Below, piece after piece: positions 43,443 through 52,446 of a stretch of 64,000 nucleotides of DNA. The notes beneath the pieces are model-generated. The model was not told where the DNA came from and made no database searches. It saw only the letters and a list, made by a program, of their open reading frames with translations. The stretch covers positions 4,089,001 to 4,153,000 of the forward strand of contig NZ_CP116967.1 of the NCBI RefSeq assembly GCF_032050975.1, read 5' to 3'. The position numbers were made by a program, and so were the translations under genes. The DNA comes from Candidatus Nitrospira allomarina (lineage in GTDB: Bacteria; Nitrospirota; Nitrospiria; Nitrospirales; UBA8639). Positions within the stretch are counted from its first letter, which is position 1. Every line of letters begins with the position of its first letter.

Positions 43443-44116
43443 ATCCTCTCAAGTCATTTTTCATCCACTGGCCTCTCCAAACGACCAGCTCCTACCTGGT
43501 GTGGATGCTTCTCCTCATGCTTGTCCTGGGAGAAGCCTGTACTTCCCAGAGCGGGGCTCAACAAAAAACCTCTTCTCCTCCCGTTGAACAAGAGCTGAAA
43601 ATGGCAAAAACCAAGTCTCTCTATTTCATCGTCGATACCGACAAGAACATCGTATTGCTCAAAGCCCGTGGCATCCCCCTGCGGACATTTCCTCTGACCG
43701 GCGCCGAGTGGATCGGAACCCCTCTCACCCACTCAACCGTACTGCACCTCCAGACAAAAGACCCATCGGTCTCCCCCCTGCCCCTTTCTCCTCTATCAGA
43801 TTTATCTCAGGAAACTCCGCCGGAAGATCCCATCACTCCATTAACCGTCAGCAACATGCCCACCCGCTATGAGCTCACTTTTCAAGAATCCCTGACCATT
43901 CTGATCCAACCTCCTCACCTCCCCTCCTTTTGGGCAAACCTGGGGCATCAAATAGCCGGCTGGGGGCGGCGGGTCACAGCCAGAATGGCGACCTGGGGAG
44001 GGTCACACCAATACCTGGTGCTCTCACTTGATCCTGCCGAAGCGCAAGCCTTGTATTGGGCCGCCATCCCGCCTATGACGTGCCTGGTGATTCCGGGAAA
44101 TCCCGCAGACCAATAA
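43439..44116 (+). CDS. Secreted protein of the L,D-transpeptidase operon, no catalytic motif
   Basis: 225 residues starting at a TTG (43439) that overlaps the stop of the previous gene. A hydrophobic export segment (about 18-33) ends in G-E-A-C, an imperfect lipobox. The region L-Y-F-I-V-D-T-D-K-N-I-V-L-L-K-A-R-G copies the first strands of the preceding YkuD domain (L-Y-L-V-V-D-T-A-Q-N-R-V-S-L-R-K-G), but no H-G or H/S-G-C motif follows. It therefore looks like a degenerate or non-catalytic YkuD relative. A Pro-rich linker and a C-terminal domain of unknown type complete it. It may be a modulator of the neighbouring enzymes. Confidence 0.6.
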   Translation: MNPLKSFFIHWPLQTTSSYLVWMLLLMLVLGEACTSQSGAQQKTSSPPVEQELKMAKTKSLYFIVDTDKNIVLLKARGIPLRTFPLTGAEWIGTPLTHSTVLHLQTKDPSVSPLPLSPLSDLSQETPPEDPITPLTVSNMPTRYELTFQESLTILIQPPHLPSFWANLGHQIAGWGRRVTARMATWGGSHQYLVLSLDPAEAQALYWAAIPPMTCLVIPGNPADQ

Positions 44117-44415
44117 ATCCCGTCTGCCCTGGGCATGGGTTAGAAAGAAAGGAATATTATCCGAAGAATTGAAGATGGCATACAAGACAACAAGGGAGAC
44201 GGAACCACAAAAATGGAGCAACCGGAGAACGGGAACTCCAAGCCGATAGGGAGCACCCCAACCCAATCCGCTAGAGATGAACAGTACCGGCGGGAAAAAT
44301 CCTTTTCATTTGGAGCGACACGAAAGTCGAAGGGAGAGAGGCTACGTTTCTGAGATGTTTGAAAATCAAGCAAGTTTCAAGCGACTGTACAGGCTTCCAC
44401 TGGTGATGGAGACGA
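44117..44415. other. Convergent intergenic stretch
   Basis: About 300 bases between two converging genes. No clear terminator or gene seen. Confidence 0.4.
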
Positions 44416-45111
44416 CTACTCGTTCAACATGACATGCAATTGTCCATCCTGGATTTTCATATCCTTTACCCCCTTCGAAAATTGATCCCAAAATCCACCT
44501 GAGCCACCAAATTCTTCCACCAAATTGGTATTTTTAATATCTCCCCACCAGGCGCTGGGTAGTGGAATGCCACCGAGACTAATGCCCCGCATCGCCACCA
44601 TCGGCTTCCCATTCGTATAACTGAGCTCCAGTCCAAAATTAATTTTCAACATCTTTCCACCCACAATGGGCATCTCGTGATTAATCGGGACCACCAGTTG
44701 GACACTAACGAGGTCGTCCGCCATATCAACAGCCACATGTCTGGCCATATACGAATCCGTGGCAATCAAGGCATTCACCTCCCGTTCAGTTAACTGAATC
44801 TGCCTAATCGAATCCTTTTCAGAATACGGCACTGGCTCAAGAGGGAGGTCAGCTGTGGACGGGGAAGGTTTGGACACAGACGAAGAAGCGACATCGGCGG
44901 TCTGAAGCAGGTGAGCCATTTTGGCATTCAAAACCTGCTGTTCCGATTCAGCCAGCCGGGTCGGTTGAAACATCGTGGCATAGACGTACTGGTTCATCCA
45001 CCATACGACACCCAATGTCGTGGCCAACACCGCAAGCCCGATAAAAAGAATCACCTGTTTCCCACTAAACTTACGCCGTGAAATCACAACTTGGGTTGTC
45101 TCAGTAGTCAT
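44416..45111 (-). CDS. Membrane-anchored protein of unknown function
   Basis: 231 residues: a basic cytosolic N-terminus (about 1-18), one membrane helix (20-42), a Ser/Pro linker (65-95), and a periplasmic beta-rich domain with L-T-E-R-E-V-N-A-L-I-A-T, V-V-G-G-K-M-L-K-I and G-I-S-L-G-G-I-P-L-P-S-A-W. I recall similar proteins carrying the label arginine N-succinyltransferase, which I think is a misannotation because none of that enzyme's fold is apparent. The beta domain may bind lipid or another envelope component. It is monocistronic. Confidence 0.65.
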   Translation of the reverse strand: MTTETTQVVISRRKFSGKQVILFIGLAVLATTLGVVWWMNQYVYATMFQPTRLAESEQQVLNAKMAHLLQTADVASSSVSKPSPSTADLPLEPVPYSEKDSIRQIQLTEREVNALIATDSYMARHVAVDMADDLVSVQLVVPINHEMPIVGGKMLKINFGLELSYTNGKPMVAMRGISLGGIPLPSAWWGDIKNTNLVEEFGGSGGFWDQFSKGVKDMKIQDGQLHVMLNE

Positions 45112-45501
45112 GCCATTTTTTCCCTTTCCAAAGTGACAGTGAGCCAGGATACGAACTCATCGTTGACCGATCAAGATTCGAAATGTTGCATTTGCAGTGA
45201 GGACTTAATTATCATAACCACGATATACATTTTCCCTTCCCCCATCATTTACAAAAACATTTAAATCTTCTCGGCAAGTTGATGGCCTATTCAGTGCAAG
45301 TCAATCTCATCCTCACGTGCCAAGCTCGTACCACGCTATGGGAAAAATAAGTGAACAAGAAATCCAATGCCGTTTTAATCAAGAAACGAGGAATCTGTTA
45401 AGACGGCAATTGAAGAACTACTGTTTTTTCTTTTCACCTTAACTAATACAACATAAAACCAAGGACTCCCCCCAAAGATCCAAGGGAAAGGCACGGAAGA
45501 A
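45112..45501. other. AT-rich intergenic stretch
   Basis: About 390 bases, no gene found; the composition falls towards AT before the methyltransferase. Confidence 0.4.
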
Positions 45502-46188
45502 ATGTTGCTGGAACTATCAAAGATTTTACCCCTTACAATTAGAAAAAAAGCTTACCGGCTTGTCATACAGATCGTGAGACAGCATGAGCAGGAAAGCGCC
45601 AAAAAACTAGAGGAAAAGCTCCCCAAAATAGATTTAACCAAGGAGCATATAAAAAACTTAAAGATTTTAACCAATAAGGCCGCCCTCCTTGATGTGTTGC
45701 CTAAGCATTCGATCGCAGCGGAAATTGGCGTCTCGCGCGGAGATTATTCTGAAAAAATTCTTTCCATCGTCCAGCCAAAACAGCTGCATTTAATTGATGC
45801 CTGGGGGAGTGCACCCTACCAAGTCAAAGCAGTCATCGAAGAGAGGTTTCACAAAGAAATTCAATCAGGGCAAGTACTTATTTGTCAGGGCATCTCAATT
45901 TCAGAACTGGAAAAGAAGGATGATGGAATTTTTGATTGGGTATATATTGATACGGATCACAGCTACGAAACTACAGCAAAAGAATTAGAAATTTGTCGAA
46001 AAAAAGTTAAAAAAGGTGGCATCATTGCGGGTCACGATTATGTGACAGGGGCCTGGGCGTCCAATCGCAGATACGGAGTTGTTGAGGCTGTGAATGAATT
46101 TTGCATCAAATACAATTGGGAAATGATTTATTTAACGATCGAACAACACCGGCATCTCAGTTATGCGATACGGGAAATTTCTTCCTGA
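45502..46188 (+). CDS. Class I SAM methyltransferase (Methyltransf_24-like), AT-rich
   Basis: 228-residue methyltransferase. After a helical Lys/Glu-rich N-terminus (1-60), the SAM site is A-E-I-G-V-S-R-G-D-Y-S, then L-H-L-I-D-A-W-G, the motif D-W-V-Y-I-D-T-D-H-S-Y-E, and K-K-G-G-I-I-A-G-H-D-Y. This is the pattern of small O- or N-methyltransferases found in polysaccharide and natural-product loci. Its codons favour A and T (many AAA, TTA and ATT) far more than its neighbours, and it is flanked by AT-rich non-coding DNA. This suggests horizontal acquisition. No glycosyltransferase genes are nearby. Confidence 0.8.
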   Translation: MLLELSKILPLTIRKKAYRLVIQIVRQHEQESAKKLEEKLPKIDLTKEHIKNLKILTNKAALLDVLPKHSIAAEIGVSRGDYSEKILSIVQPKQLHLIDAWGSAPYQVKAVIEERFHKEIQSGQVLICQGISISELEKKDDGIFDWVYIDTDHSYETTAKELEICRKKVKKGGIIAGHDYVTGAWASNRRYGVVEAVNEFCIKYNWEMIYLTIEQHRHLSYAIREISS

Positions 46189-46643
46189 TATTCGCTCGTG
46201 CTTCAATCATGAGGCCAAACTTTGTTCATGCACATAAACAAAGTTTCATAATTGGAGCAGTGTCCCTACAACCCATATCCCACCTTGGAAAGCATCTGTA
46301 CCCTGGTGGGGGAATTGGTTGTCCCTCTAGTTCACTTTTCAACCAACCTGGAAATCCGGCTTTCTCGCCGGACAACCTTTTAAAGATATCCTTAAGACAC
46401 ATTGCAAGACAGACCTCTAACCTCTACCCAACCATTGTCAATCCGATCGGCTCCAATATCATGAGAGACAGGTAGTGGATATCCACCCTCTCTAACCAAT
46501 TACGTCCCACTGAAAACGAACTCTACCGGAAAGCCCGGCCTTGTTTATCATGAACTGGAGATTAGAAAGCTTCCCTTCCCATAAAGTATACTGCAATAAT
46601 TTCTTATTGATACTCTTGGCGGTGAGCCCCGGAGAGAATAAAA
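46189..46643. other. Intergenic stretch
   Basis: About 450 bases with no supported gene. It spans the change back from AT-rich to normal composition. Confidence 0.4.
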
Positions 46644-47519
46644 ATGCGACCCGGACTATTTGGGAGAAATCGGGGAATAGGCGGACGAACTCGCGGCCGC
46701 ATGAGTTGGAAAATGCGGCTCATCCCGCTCCTCTTATTCGCAATATACGGACTGTATTTTTTCGTCTCGAACCAGGAAACCGTGCCGTTAACCGGCCGTT
46801 CCCAATTGGTGGACATGACCCATGAGCAGGAAATGGCCTTGGGACTCCAGTCCTACCAAGAAATCCTCAGCCAATCGAAAGTCATTCCGGAAGGACAGGT
46901 CGTAGATCTGGTCCGAACCATCGGCCGCCGTCTGGCAACCGCGGCAGCAGATGTCGATCCCGGATTCGAATGGGAATTTAATGTCATTGACTCACCACAG
47001 GCCAATGCCTTCGCATTACCGGGTGGAAAAACAGCAGTATATACAGGGCTCATTCCAGTGGCCGAAAACCAAAACGGATTAGCCGTCGTCATGGGCCATG
47101 AAATCGCCCATGCCATCGCCCGGCATGGTGCCGAGCGCATGGCGCATCAAAAATTAGTCCAGATGGGCACCATCGCCGCCACGGTGGCCGTCGGCGATAT
47201 GGATTACGACACACAAAGGATGGTCATGGGCGCATTAGGAGTCGGCGCACAATATGGCGTGCTCCTCCCCTTTTCCCGCGACCACGAGTCGGAGGCCGAT
47301 TACATGGGTCTGCTATTTGTCGCTCGTGCCTGTTTCGATCCCACGGAAGCCCCACGACTCTGGGAGCGCATGGGAGAAGTCAGCAAAGGCAAACAGCCAG
47401 CCGAATTCATGTCCACCCATCCCAGCCACGGGACCCGCATCAAACAATTTCAGGAATGGATGCCCGAAGCCCTCGCCCTCCGTGAAAGGCACTGCAGCAC
47501 AACCTCCCAGTCTTCATAA
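46644..47519 (+). CDS. M48-family metalloprotease
   Basis: Zinc endopeptidase of family M48 (LoiP/BepA/Oma1-like), expected in the periplasm and engaged in envelope protein quality control. A membrane anchor or signal segment covers about residues 25-42. The zinc motif is H152-E153-I-A-H156, the third ligand lies in E-S-E-A-D-Y-M-G, and the C-terminal S-T-H-P-S-H-G-T-R-I is conserved in the family. The start has ggagag eight bases upstream; an internal ATG at 46701 is possible. It is followed by a palindromic repeat element. Confidence 0.9.
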   Translation: MRPGLFGRNRGIGGRTRGRMSWKMRLIPLLLFAIYGLYFFVSNQETVPLTGRSQLVDMTHEQEMALGLQSYQEILSQSKVIPEGQVVDLVRTIGRRLATAAADVDPGFEWEFNVIDSPQANAFALPGGKTAVYTGLIPVAENQNGLAVVMGHEIAHAIARHGAERMAHQKLVQMGTIAATVAVGDMDYDTQRMVMGALGVGAQYGVLLPFSRDHESEADYMGLLFVARACFDPTEAPRLWERMGEVSKGKQPAEFMSTHPSHGTRIKQFQEWMPEALALRERHCSTTSQSS

Positions 47520-48258
47520 AAATTCTCTATTGAAAATATTCACAATCCTAACGACTCGCCACTTTTCCTCCTCCGACGCCTGCTCCCTGGCCCTTGGGCG
47601 GACGCTCTCATACACCCGCAGCCCCTGTTCGAGCGCAGCGAGTTCTGCCCTCCCTAAGTTCGCGTCCGCCCTCTCCGATTTTGCCAGGGAGGGCGTCATG
47701 GGTTTTGGCTACTTTTGCCCGACCAAAAGTAGCTCGGCTGCCGGGCCGAAACCCGACAATACTCGAATATGCGAAGTAATACCAGATAATAAAATGATGC
47801 GTTCAAATTTGTAAGAAATTATTCGGAAATACTATTGGGTGGAGGAAGAACTAGGAGCTAAAAATTGAAGAGCCTCTGCAAAGGGTTCAGCCAGGACTTG
47901 AAGGCGATTTGATCGTTAAAGAGAATTTCCAGCCCAAGCAACCATCCGGCCAGGTGGACTTGAAGAAGTGCTTCGACAACATTCAACCCCGTATAGGCCA
48001 GTAAATTTTTGAGAAAATGAGATCAGGGAGGAAAGAGATTGTCCTGCGTCTCAGCAAACGTAAGCAAAGACTGATTTTTCATCAATCTTAAACCACATTC
48101 AACTCCAGTTCCAAATGCAGAAACACAAAATTTGCTACCTCATTTTTTACACAATCCCCGCCTGAGAGAAATTTGTTGACAAATAGCGAAGAGTCTTTCA
48201 TAAATATTCTCAGGCAAAGCCCTCAAAGCAAGTCGCAGATTGAATCGGACTCCCGCAT
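47520..48258. other. Intergenic stretch with palindromic element
   Basis: About 740 bases without a gene. Its left part (about 47570-47700) is GC-rich; the nested palindrome at 47700-47754 follows. The rest is unremarkable and should contain the promoter of the nuclease/helicase gene. Confidence 0.5.
47700..47754. repeat. Nested palindromic REP-like element
   Basis: An outer pair gggttttggc (47700-47709) and gccgaaaccc (47745-47754) encloses an inner perfect 10-bp stem gctacttttg (47708-47717)/caaaagtagc (47724-47733) with loop cccgac. The right arm also has the GC-rich ctgccggg. Its form resembles dispersed extragenic palindromes found in many proteobacterial and nitrospiral genomes. Confidence 0.7.
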
Positions 48259-51200
48259 ATGAAAAAAGACCTATCAGGCCAATTGGTGTTTTCGCCAAGC
48301 GATCTCATCTGCTATCTGGCCTCACCGTTCGCATCCTGGATGGACCGATACGCCTTGGAGAATCCCGGCGCGGTCACCCCTGATGAGGAAACCGAGGACG
48401 GACAACTCATAGCCCAGACAGGGGCGCAACACGAACGCGCGGTGCTCGATGAGTTCAAATCATACGGTGCCAACCTGGTGGAGATTCCAAGGACCGACCC
48501 TAGCGTTGCCCGAACAACAACTCTCTCCGCTATCGGCGCCAAGGTCCCCATTATCTATCAGGCGTTTTTGGAACATGAGTCGTTTGCGGGGTTTGCCGAC
48601 TTTCTTCTGCTCAAGAAATCGGGATGCTATCAGGTGTGGGACACGAAACTGGCCCGCTCGCCTAAGCCGTATTATGCGATTCAACTTTGTTGCTATTCGG
48701 AGCTACTCGCTGGCGTCACTCGCGTTCCAATGCCCGAACATTTCGGCCTCATCCTCGGTACCAAGGACCGGGTTGAGTTTCGGATCGAAGACTTCATCCA
48801 TTACTACCGCCGCATCAAAACGAATTTTCTGACGATGCAGAACGGCTTCACCGGAAATCTCACGGATCGCCCGGAGCCTCTACCGCGAGCCGATCACGGC
48901 CGATGGACTTCCCATGCAGAAAAATTCTTTCAGGATACGGACCATCTCGTGCAGGTGGCGGGAATCACGGTAAGCCAACTCAAGAAACTGAAGGAGGGTG
49001 GGATCGCCACAGTCGCCGATCTCTCCGAGGCGTTAGGCAGGTCTATTCGCAAACTGGGTGCCGACTCACTGGAAAAGCTTGTCGCACAGGCGCGCCTGCA
49101 GTGCCAGACCAGGGCAGACCGGACCGTGAATCCTGATGCCCCGCCGCGCTATGAAATCCTGCCTTCCATTGGTGCGAATGGCGAACCCGTGGGTCTGGCC
49201 GCTCTTCCGCAGGACCATCCGGCGGATGTCTTCTTCGATATGGAGGGGTACCCGCTGATGACCGGCGGACTGGAATATCTGTTTGGAGTCTGCACGAGAA
49301 CCGGACAGCCGGATTCATTTGAGTTCATAGACTGGTGGGCACACAACCGGGAGGAAGAACAGCTCGCCTTCGAGGGCTTTGTGGGCTGGGTCTTCAATCG
49401 ATGGCAGCGTAACCCCGGCATGCATATCTACCACTACGCGCCCTATGAGGTCAGCGCGGTGCGGCGATTGAGCACCCGTCACGATACCCGTCAGGACGAG
49501 GTGGATGCGCTGCTCCGGAACAAGGTATTCGTTGATCTTTTTCAGATTGTCCGTCACGGCCTACGCCTTGGCGAGAATAGCTACTCCCTCAAGACGGTCG
49601 AACGCCTCTACCGGCCGAAACGCGCCACCGAGGTTGCCACTGCGGCTGACTCCATTGTGCAATACGCCAGGTGGATCGAAAGCCAACAGCCGGCTGATTG
49701 GAACCACAGCCCCATCCTGAAAGATATCCGCGACTACAACCAGGACGATTGCACATCCACGGCAGAGTTGCTGCAATGGTTACGGAAAGTGGTCGTCCAG
49801 CATCGAATCACTGGGGTGACCCTGGATTCCGAAAACGCGCCGTCGGAGGCAAAAGAATTGCCGCCGGAGGTCGTGACGCGATTGGAGACCGCTGCACGGC
49901 TTCGCACGCAAGGAGATGCCATTTCCCTGATTCTTGCCGATGTGGTCGACTTTCATCGCCGTGAAGAAAAGCCCATGTGGTGGAGAATGTTTGACCGTGC
50001 CACCGCAACTCCCGAAGAACTCCGGGATGACCCGGCCTGTCTCCAGGGGATCTGCGCCGTGGGACCTCCCATGCCCGAGAAACTTTCACTGGTACAAGAA
50101 TACCGTTTCGACCCCTCTCAGGAATGCAAACTGACCTCCGGTGATAAGTCCAAGGTGATGTTCACCCATAACCTGGATGCGAAATTCACCCTCTTGGAGC
50201 TGGATACATCCACGGGCAGTCTGAGCCTTAAGATCGGCAAGAAAGCTCTGAGCGAAAAATTTTTAGGCGCGTTCCCCTCGCAGGGTTCACTGCTTCCGGA
50301 CGAGCATGTCTCGGCAACGGCCATTCAGCTTGCATTGACGGAAGTCGTGACCAGACACCTCTCACGCAACCTCAATGCCCCCGTGACTGCCTTGTTGAAC
50401 CGAATGCCACCCGTCACACCGCTGCAACAGAACAGTGAGTCTCCAACCGAAACGGCCAAACGGGTGGCGGGATCGATGGGCGGTGGATGCCTGGTCATAC
50501 AAGGGCCTCCCGGAACCGGCAAGACGTTCACCGCCTCACAGGTCATCACGTCGCTTCTCACTTCCGGCAAAAAAATCGGTGTCGCATCCAACAGCCACAA
50601 GGCCGTGATGAATCTTCTCACCGCCTGTGGCGAAGCCGCTCAAGAGAGTGGTTGTCAGCTCCAGGGCATAAAAGTCGGAGGTGACGCCGAAGATCCCTTG
50701 TTTACCTGCAACCCCGGCTTGCATTACATCAAGGACAGCAACACCGCATACCAGGCTTACACCGGCGGGGTTGTCGGCGGAACGGCTTGGCTCTTTACCA
50801 GACCTGAGTGGGAAGATGCACTCGACTTCTTGTTTATCGATGAAGCCGGACAGGTTGCCCTCGCCAACGCCATCGCGATGGCTCGATGTGCGAAGAACCT
50901 TGTTCTCCTGGGTGATCAAATGCAACTTGAACAGCCGGTGCAAGGCTCCCATCCCGGCGATGCGGGTCTTTCGGCCCTCCAATACGCGCTCAAAGATCTG
51001 GAAGCCAGCCAGCCCGACTCTCCTATCATGCATGCCGTGATACCCCCCGGCTACGGGCTTTTCCTCGGCGAATCCCGGCGTATGCACCCGGCCGTCTGCC
51101 GATTCATTTCGGAGAGCATGTATGAGGGTCGCCTTCAGTCACATTCCGACTGCGCCCGGCAGAAGATCGTGGTCCCGCCTGGCGCCAACGGCCTCATCGC

Positions 51201-51687
51201 TAGCGAAAGCGGGATCCTGTTCAGCGGCGTGGAGCACGATGGCAATATCCAACAGAGTGAAGAAGAGATTGAACGGGTCACGGCGATTTACCACGCACTC
51301 CAAGGACGTCTCTACACCGACATGAACGGCGGCACCAAACCACTGGCATTGGAGGACTTTCTTTTCATCGCTCCCTACAACGCGCAAGTCCGCGCACTTC
51401 AGATCGCCCTCCCAGACGGCGCCCGCGTTGGAAGCGTTGACAAGTTTCAAGGGCAGGAAGCCCCGGTCTGCATCCTCTCACTCTGCTCCAGTTACGGTGA
51501 ATACGGTTCACGCGGTCTGGCCTTTATCCTTGACCGCAACCGGGTGAATGTGGCCATCTCCCGGGCGCAATGCCTGGCCATTGTGGTTGGTGATCCCCGA
51601 ATCGCCGGCACGCCTCCCGGCTCCCTGGACGACATGAAACTCCTCAACCTGTTTTGCAAGTTGACCGATGCGACCGCCTCCAGATGA
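48259..51687 (+). CDS. TM0106-family RecB-like nuclease fused to RNase H-like and SF1 helicase domains
   Basis: A 1142-residue fusion. Residues 1-180 are a PD-(D/E)XK nuclease with D114 in G-F-A-D-F and D128-T-K130 followed by A-I-Q-L-C-C-Y. A short helix-hairpin-helix-like region (about 230-275) is next. An RNase H/DEDD-like exonuclease domain (about 320-515) has F-F-D327-M-E329-G and H-Y-A-P-Y-E. A superfamily 1 helicase has Walker A G749-P-P-G-T-G-K-T, Walker B D861-E-A-G-Q, G-D-Q-M-Q-L, and the late motifs V-D-K-F-Q-G-Q-E and V-N-V-A-I-S-R-A-Q. It would unwind and cut nucleic acid, in repair or defence. It is a lone gene. Confidence 0.9.
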   Translation: MKKDLSGQLVFSPSDLICYLASPFASWMDRYALENPGAVTPDEETEDGQLIAQTGAQHERAVLDEFKSYGANLVEIPRTDPSVARTTTLSAIGAKVPIIYQAFLEHESFAGFADFLLLKKSGCYQVWDTKLARSPKPYYAIQLCCYSELLAGVTRVPMPEHFGLILGTKDRVEFRIEDFIHYYRRIKTNFLTMQNGFTGNLTDRPEPLPRADHGRWTSHAEKFFQDTDHLVQVAGITVSQLKKLKEGGIATVADLSEALGRSIRKLGADSLEKLVAQARLQCQTRADRTVNPDAPPRYEILPSIGANGEPVGLAALPQDHPADVFFDMEGYPLMTGGLEYLFGVCTRTGQPDSFEFIDWWAHNREEEQLAFEGFVGWVFNRWQRNPGMHIYHYAPYEVSAVRRLSTRHDTRQDEVDALLRNKVFVDLFQIVRHGLRLGENSYSLKTVERLYRPKRATEVATAADSIVQYARWIESQQPADWNHSPILKDIRDYNQDDCTSTAELLQWLRKVVVQHRITGVTLDSENAPSEAKELPPEVVTRLETAARLRTQGDAISLILADVVDFHRREEKPMWWRMFDRATATPEELRDDPACLQGICAVGPPMPEKLSLVQEYRFDPSQECKLTSGDKSKVMFTHNLDAKFTLLELDTSTGSLSLKIGKKALSEKFLGAFPSQGSLLPDEHVSATAIQLALTEVVTRHLSRNLNAPVTALLNRMPPVTPLQQNSESPTETAKRVAGSMGGGCLVIQGPPGTGKTFTASQVITSLLTSGKKIGVASNSHKAVMNLLTACGEAAQESGCQLQGIKVGGDAEDPLFTCNPGLHYIKDSNTAYQAYTGGVVGGTAWLFTRPEWEDALDFLFIDEAGQVALANAIAMARCAKNLVLLGDQMQLEQPVQGSHPGDAGLSALQYALKDLEASQPDSPIMHAVIPPGYGLFLGESRRMHPAVCRFISESMYEGRLQSHSDCARQKIVVPPGANGLIASESGILFSGVEHDGNIQQSEEEIERVTAIYHALQGRLYTDMNGGTKPLALEDFLFIAPYNAQVRALQIALPDGARVGSVDKFQGQEAPVCILSLCSSYGEYGSRGLAFILDRNRVNVAISRAQCLAIVVGDPRIAGTPPGSLDDMKLLNLFCKLTDATASR

Positions 51688-52020
51688 ACCCAAAATCGCC
51701 TCTTCTGTCATTATGAATTGAATTCTGGTTACCAGTACCAAGGGCTTTCTCAAGATCCTTCGTGAACTTTAAATTCTCGCCATGGCCGACTCTTGATGAA
51801 ATCTTATTGACAGACGATTACAGCCATCTCTTTCAAGGAGTCGCCCCTTACCCCCTCCCCATTAATCAGTAAAGTTAATTTCTTTCCTGTAATTGACCGA
51901 AAAGCATTCTGGGAAGGAGTGACTCGAAAATTCCGAAACGGGAACCTACAAAGGCAGAGTTTAAGATAGGCCGTTCCATGAAACGGTAGTTGAAGTCTAA
52001 AATCCGAAATGGGTTAACGA
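51688..52020. other. Intergenic stretch
   Basis: About 330 bases, no gene or repeat recognised. Confidence 0.4.
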
Positions 52021-52371
52021 GTGGAAAGACTTATTCAGAAGGCCAACTGTCCATCATGTGGCAAGACATTTGGTCTGCATCTGAGTTTTCAGATAATGGC
52101 CTGGCCCGAGAGTTTTGTCTGGTGCCGACATTGCCGAAATATACTTTATTTGCCTCTTCGGATCTATCTAATGAGTGGTCTTATTTTTTTAATTTGTTTT
52201 TTATTCATATGTTTGTGTCTTACGCTTCTTTTACAAATAATTTTTAAGGGAGAGATGGAGCCCCTAAAAGCTATTGTGGGAATTGTAATATTTATTTCTG
52301 GGATTTTATGTGGTGAAATTGTGAGCTCTCAACTCATCATACGGTGGATCGCCCAACAAAAGAGTAAGTAA
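52021..52371 (+). CDS. Small membrane protein with N-terminal zinc ribbon
   Basis: 116 residues from a GTG at 52021. The N-terminal 45 residues contain C-P-S-C and, further on, C-R-H-C, a four-Cys zinc-ribbon arrangement. Two hydrophobic helices follow (about 49-75 and 84-103). It is AT-rich. No clear Shine-Dalgarno is seen, which lowers confidence, but the paired Cys motifs and membrane helices argue for a real protein. Its role is unknown. The next gene starts 75 bases downstream on the same strand. Confidence 0.5.
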   Translation: MERLIQKANCPSCGKTFGLHLSFQIMAWPESFVWCRHCRNILYLPLRIYLMSGLIFLICFLFICLCLTLLLQIIFKGEMEPLKAIVGIVIFISGILCGEIVSSQLIIRWIAQQKSK

Positions 52372-52446
52372 CGAAACCGACTCCAAATTGAGTTCCCTGT
52401 TTTATCCAGGCTTTAACCTTTAATTCACATTTTTTTAGAGGAAGAC

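Noticed and set aside
49043-49964. Several 60-90 codon frames on both strands
   Set aside because: All lie inside the continuous nuclease/helicase gene and show no independent signals.
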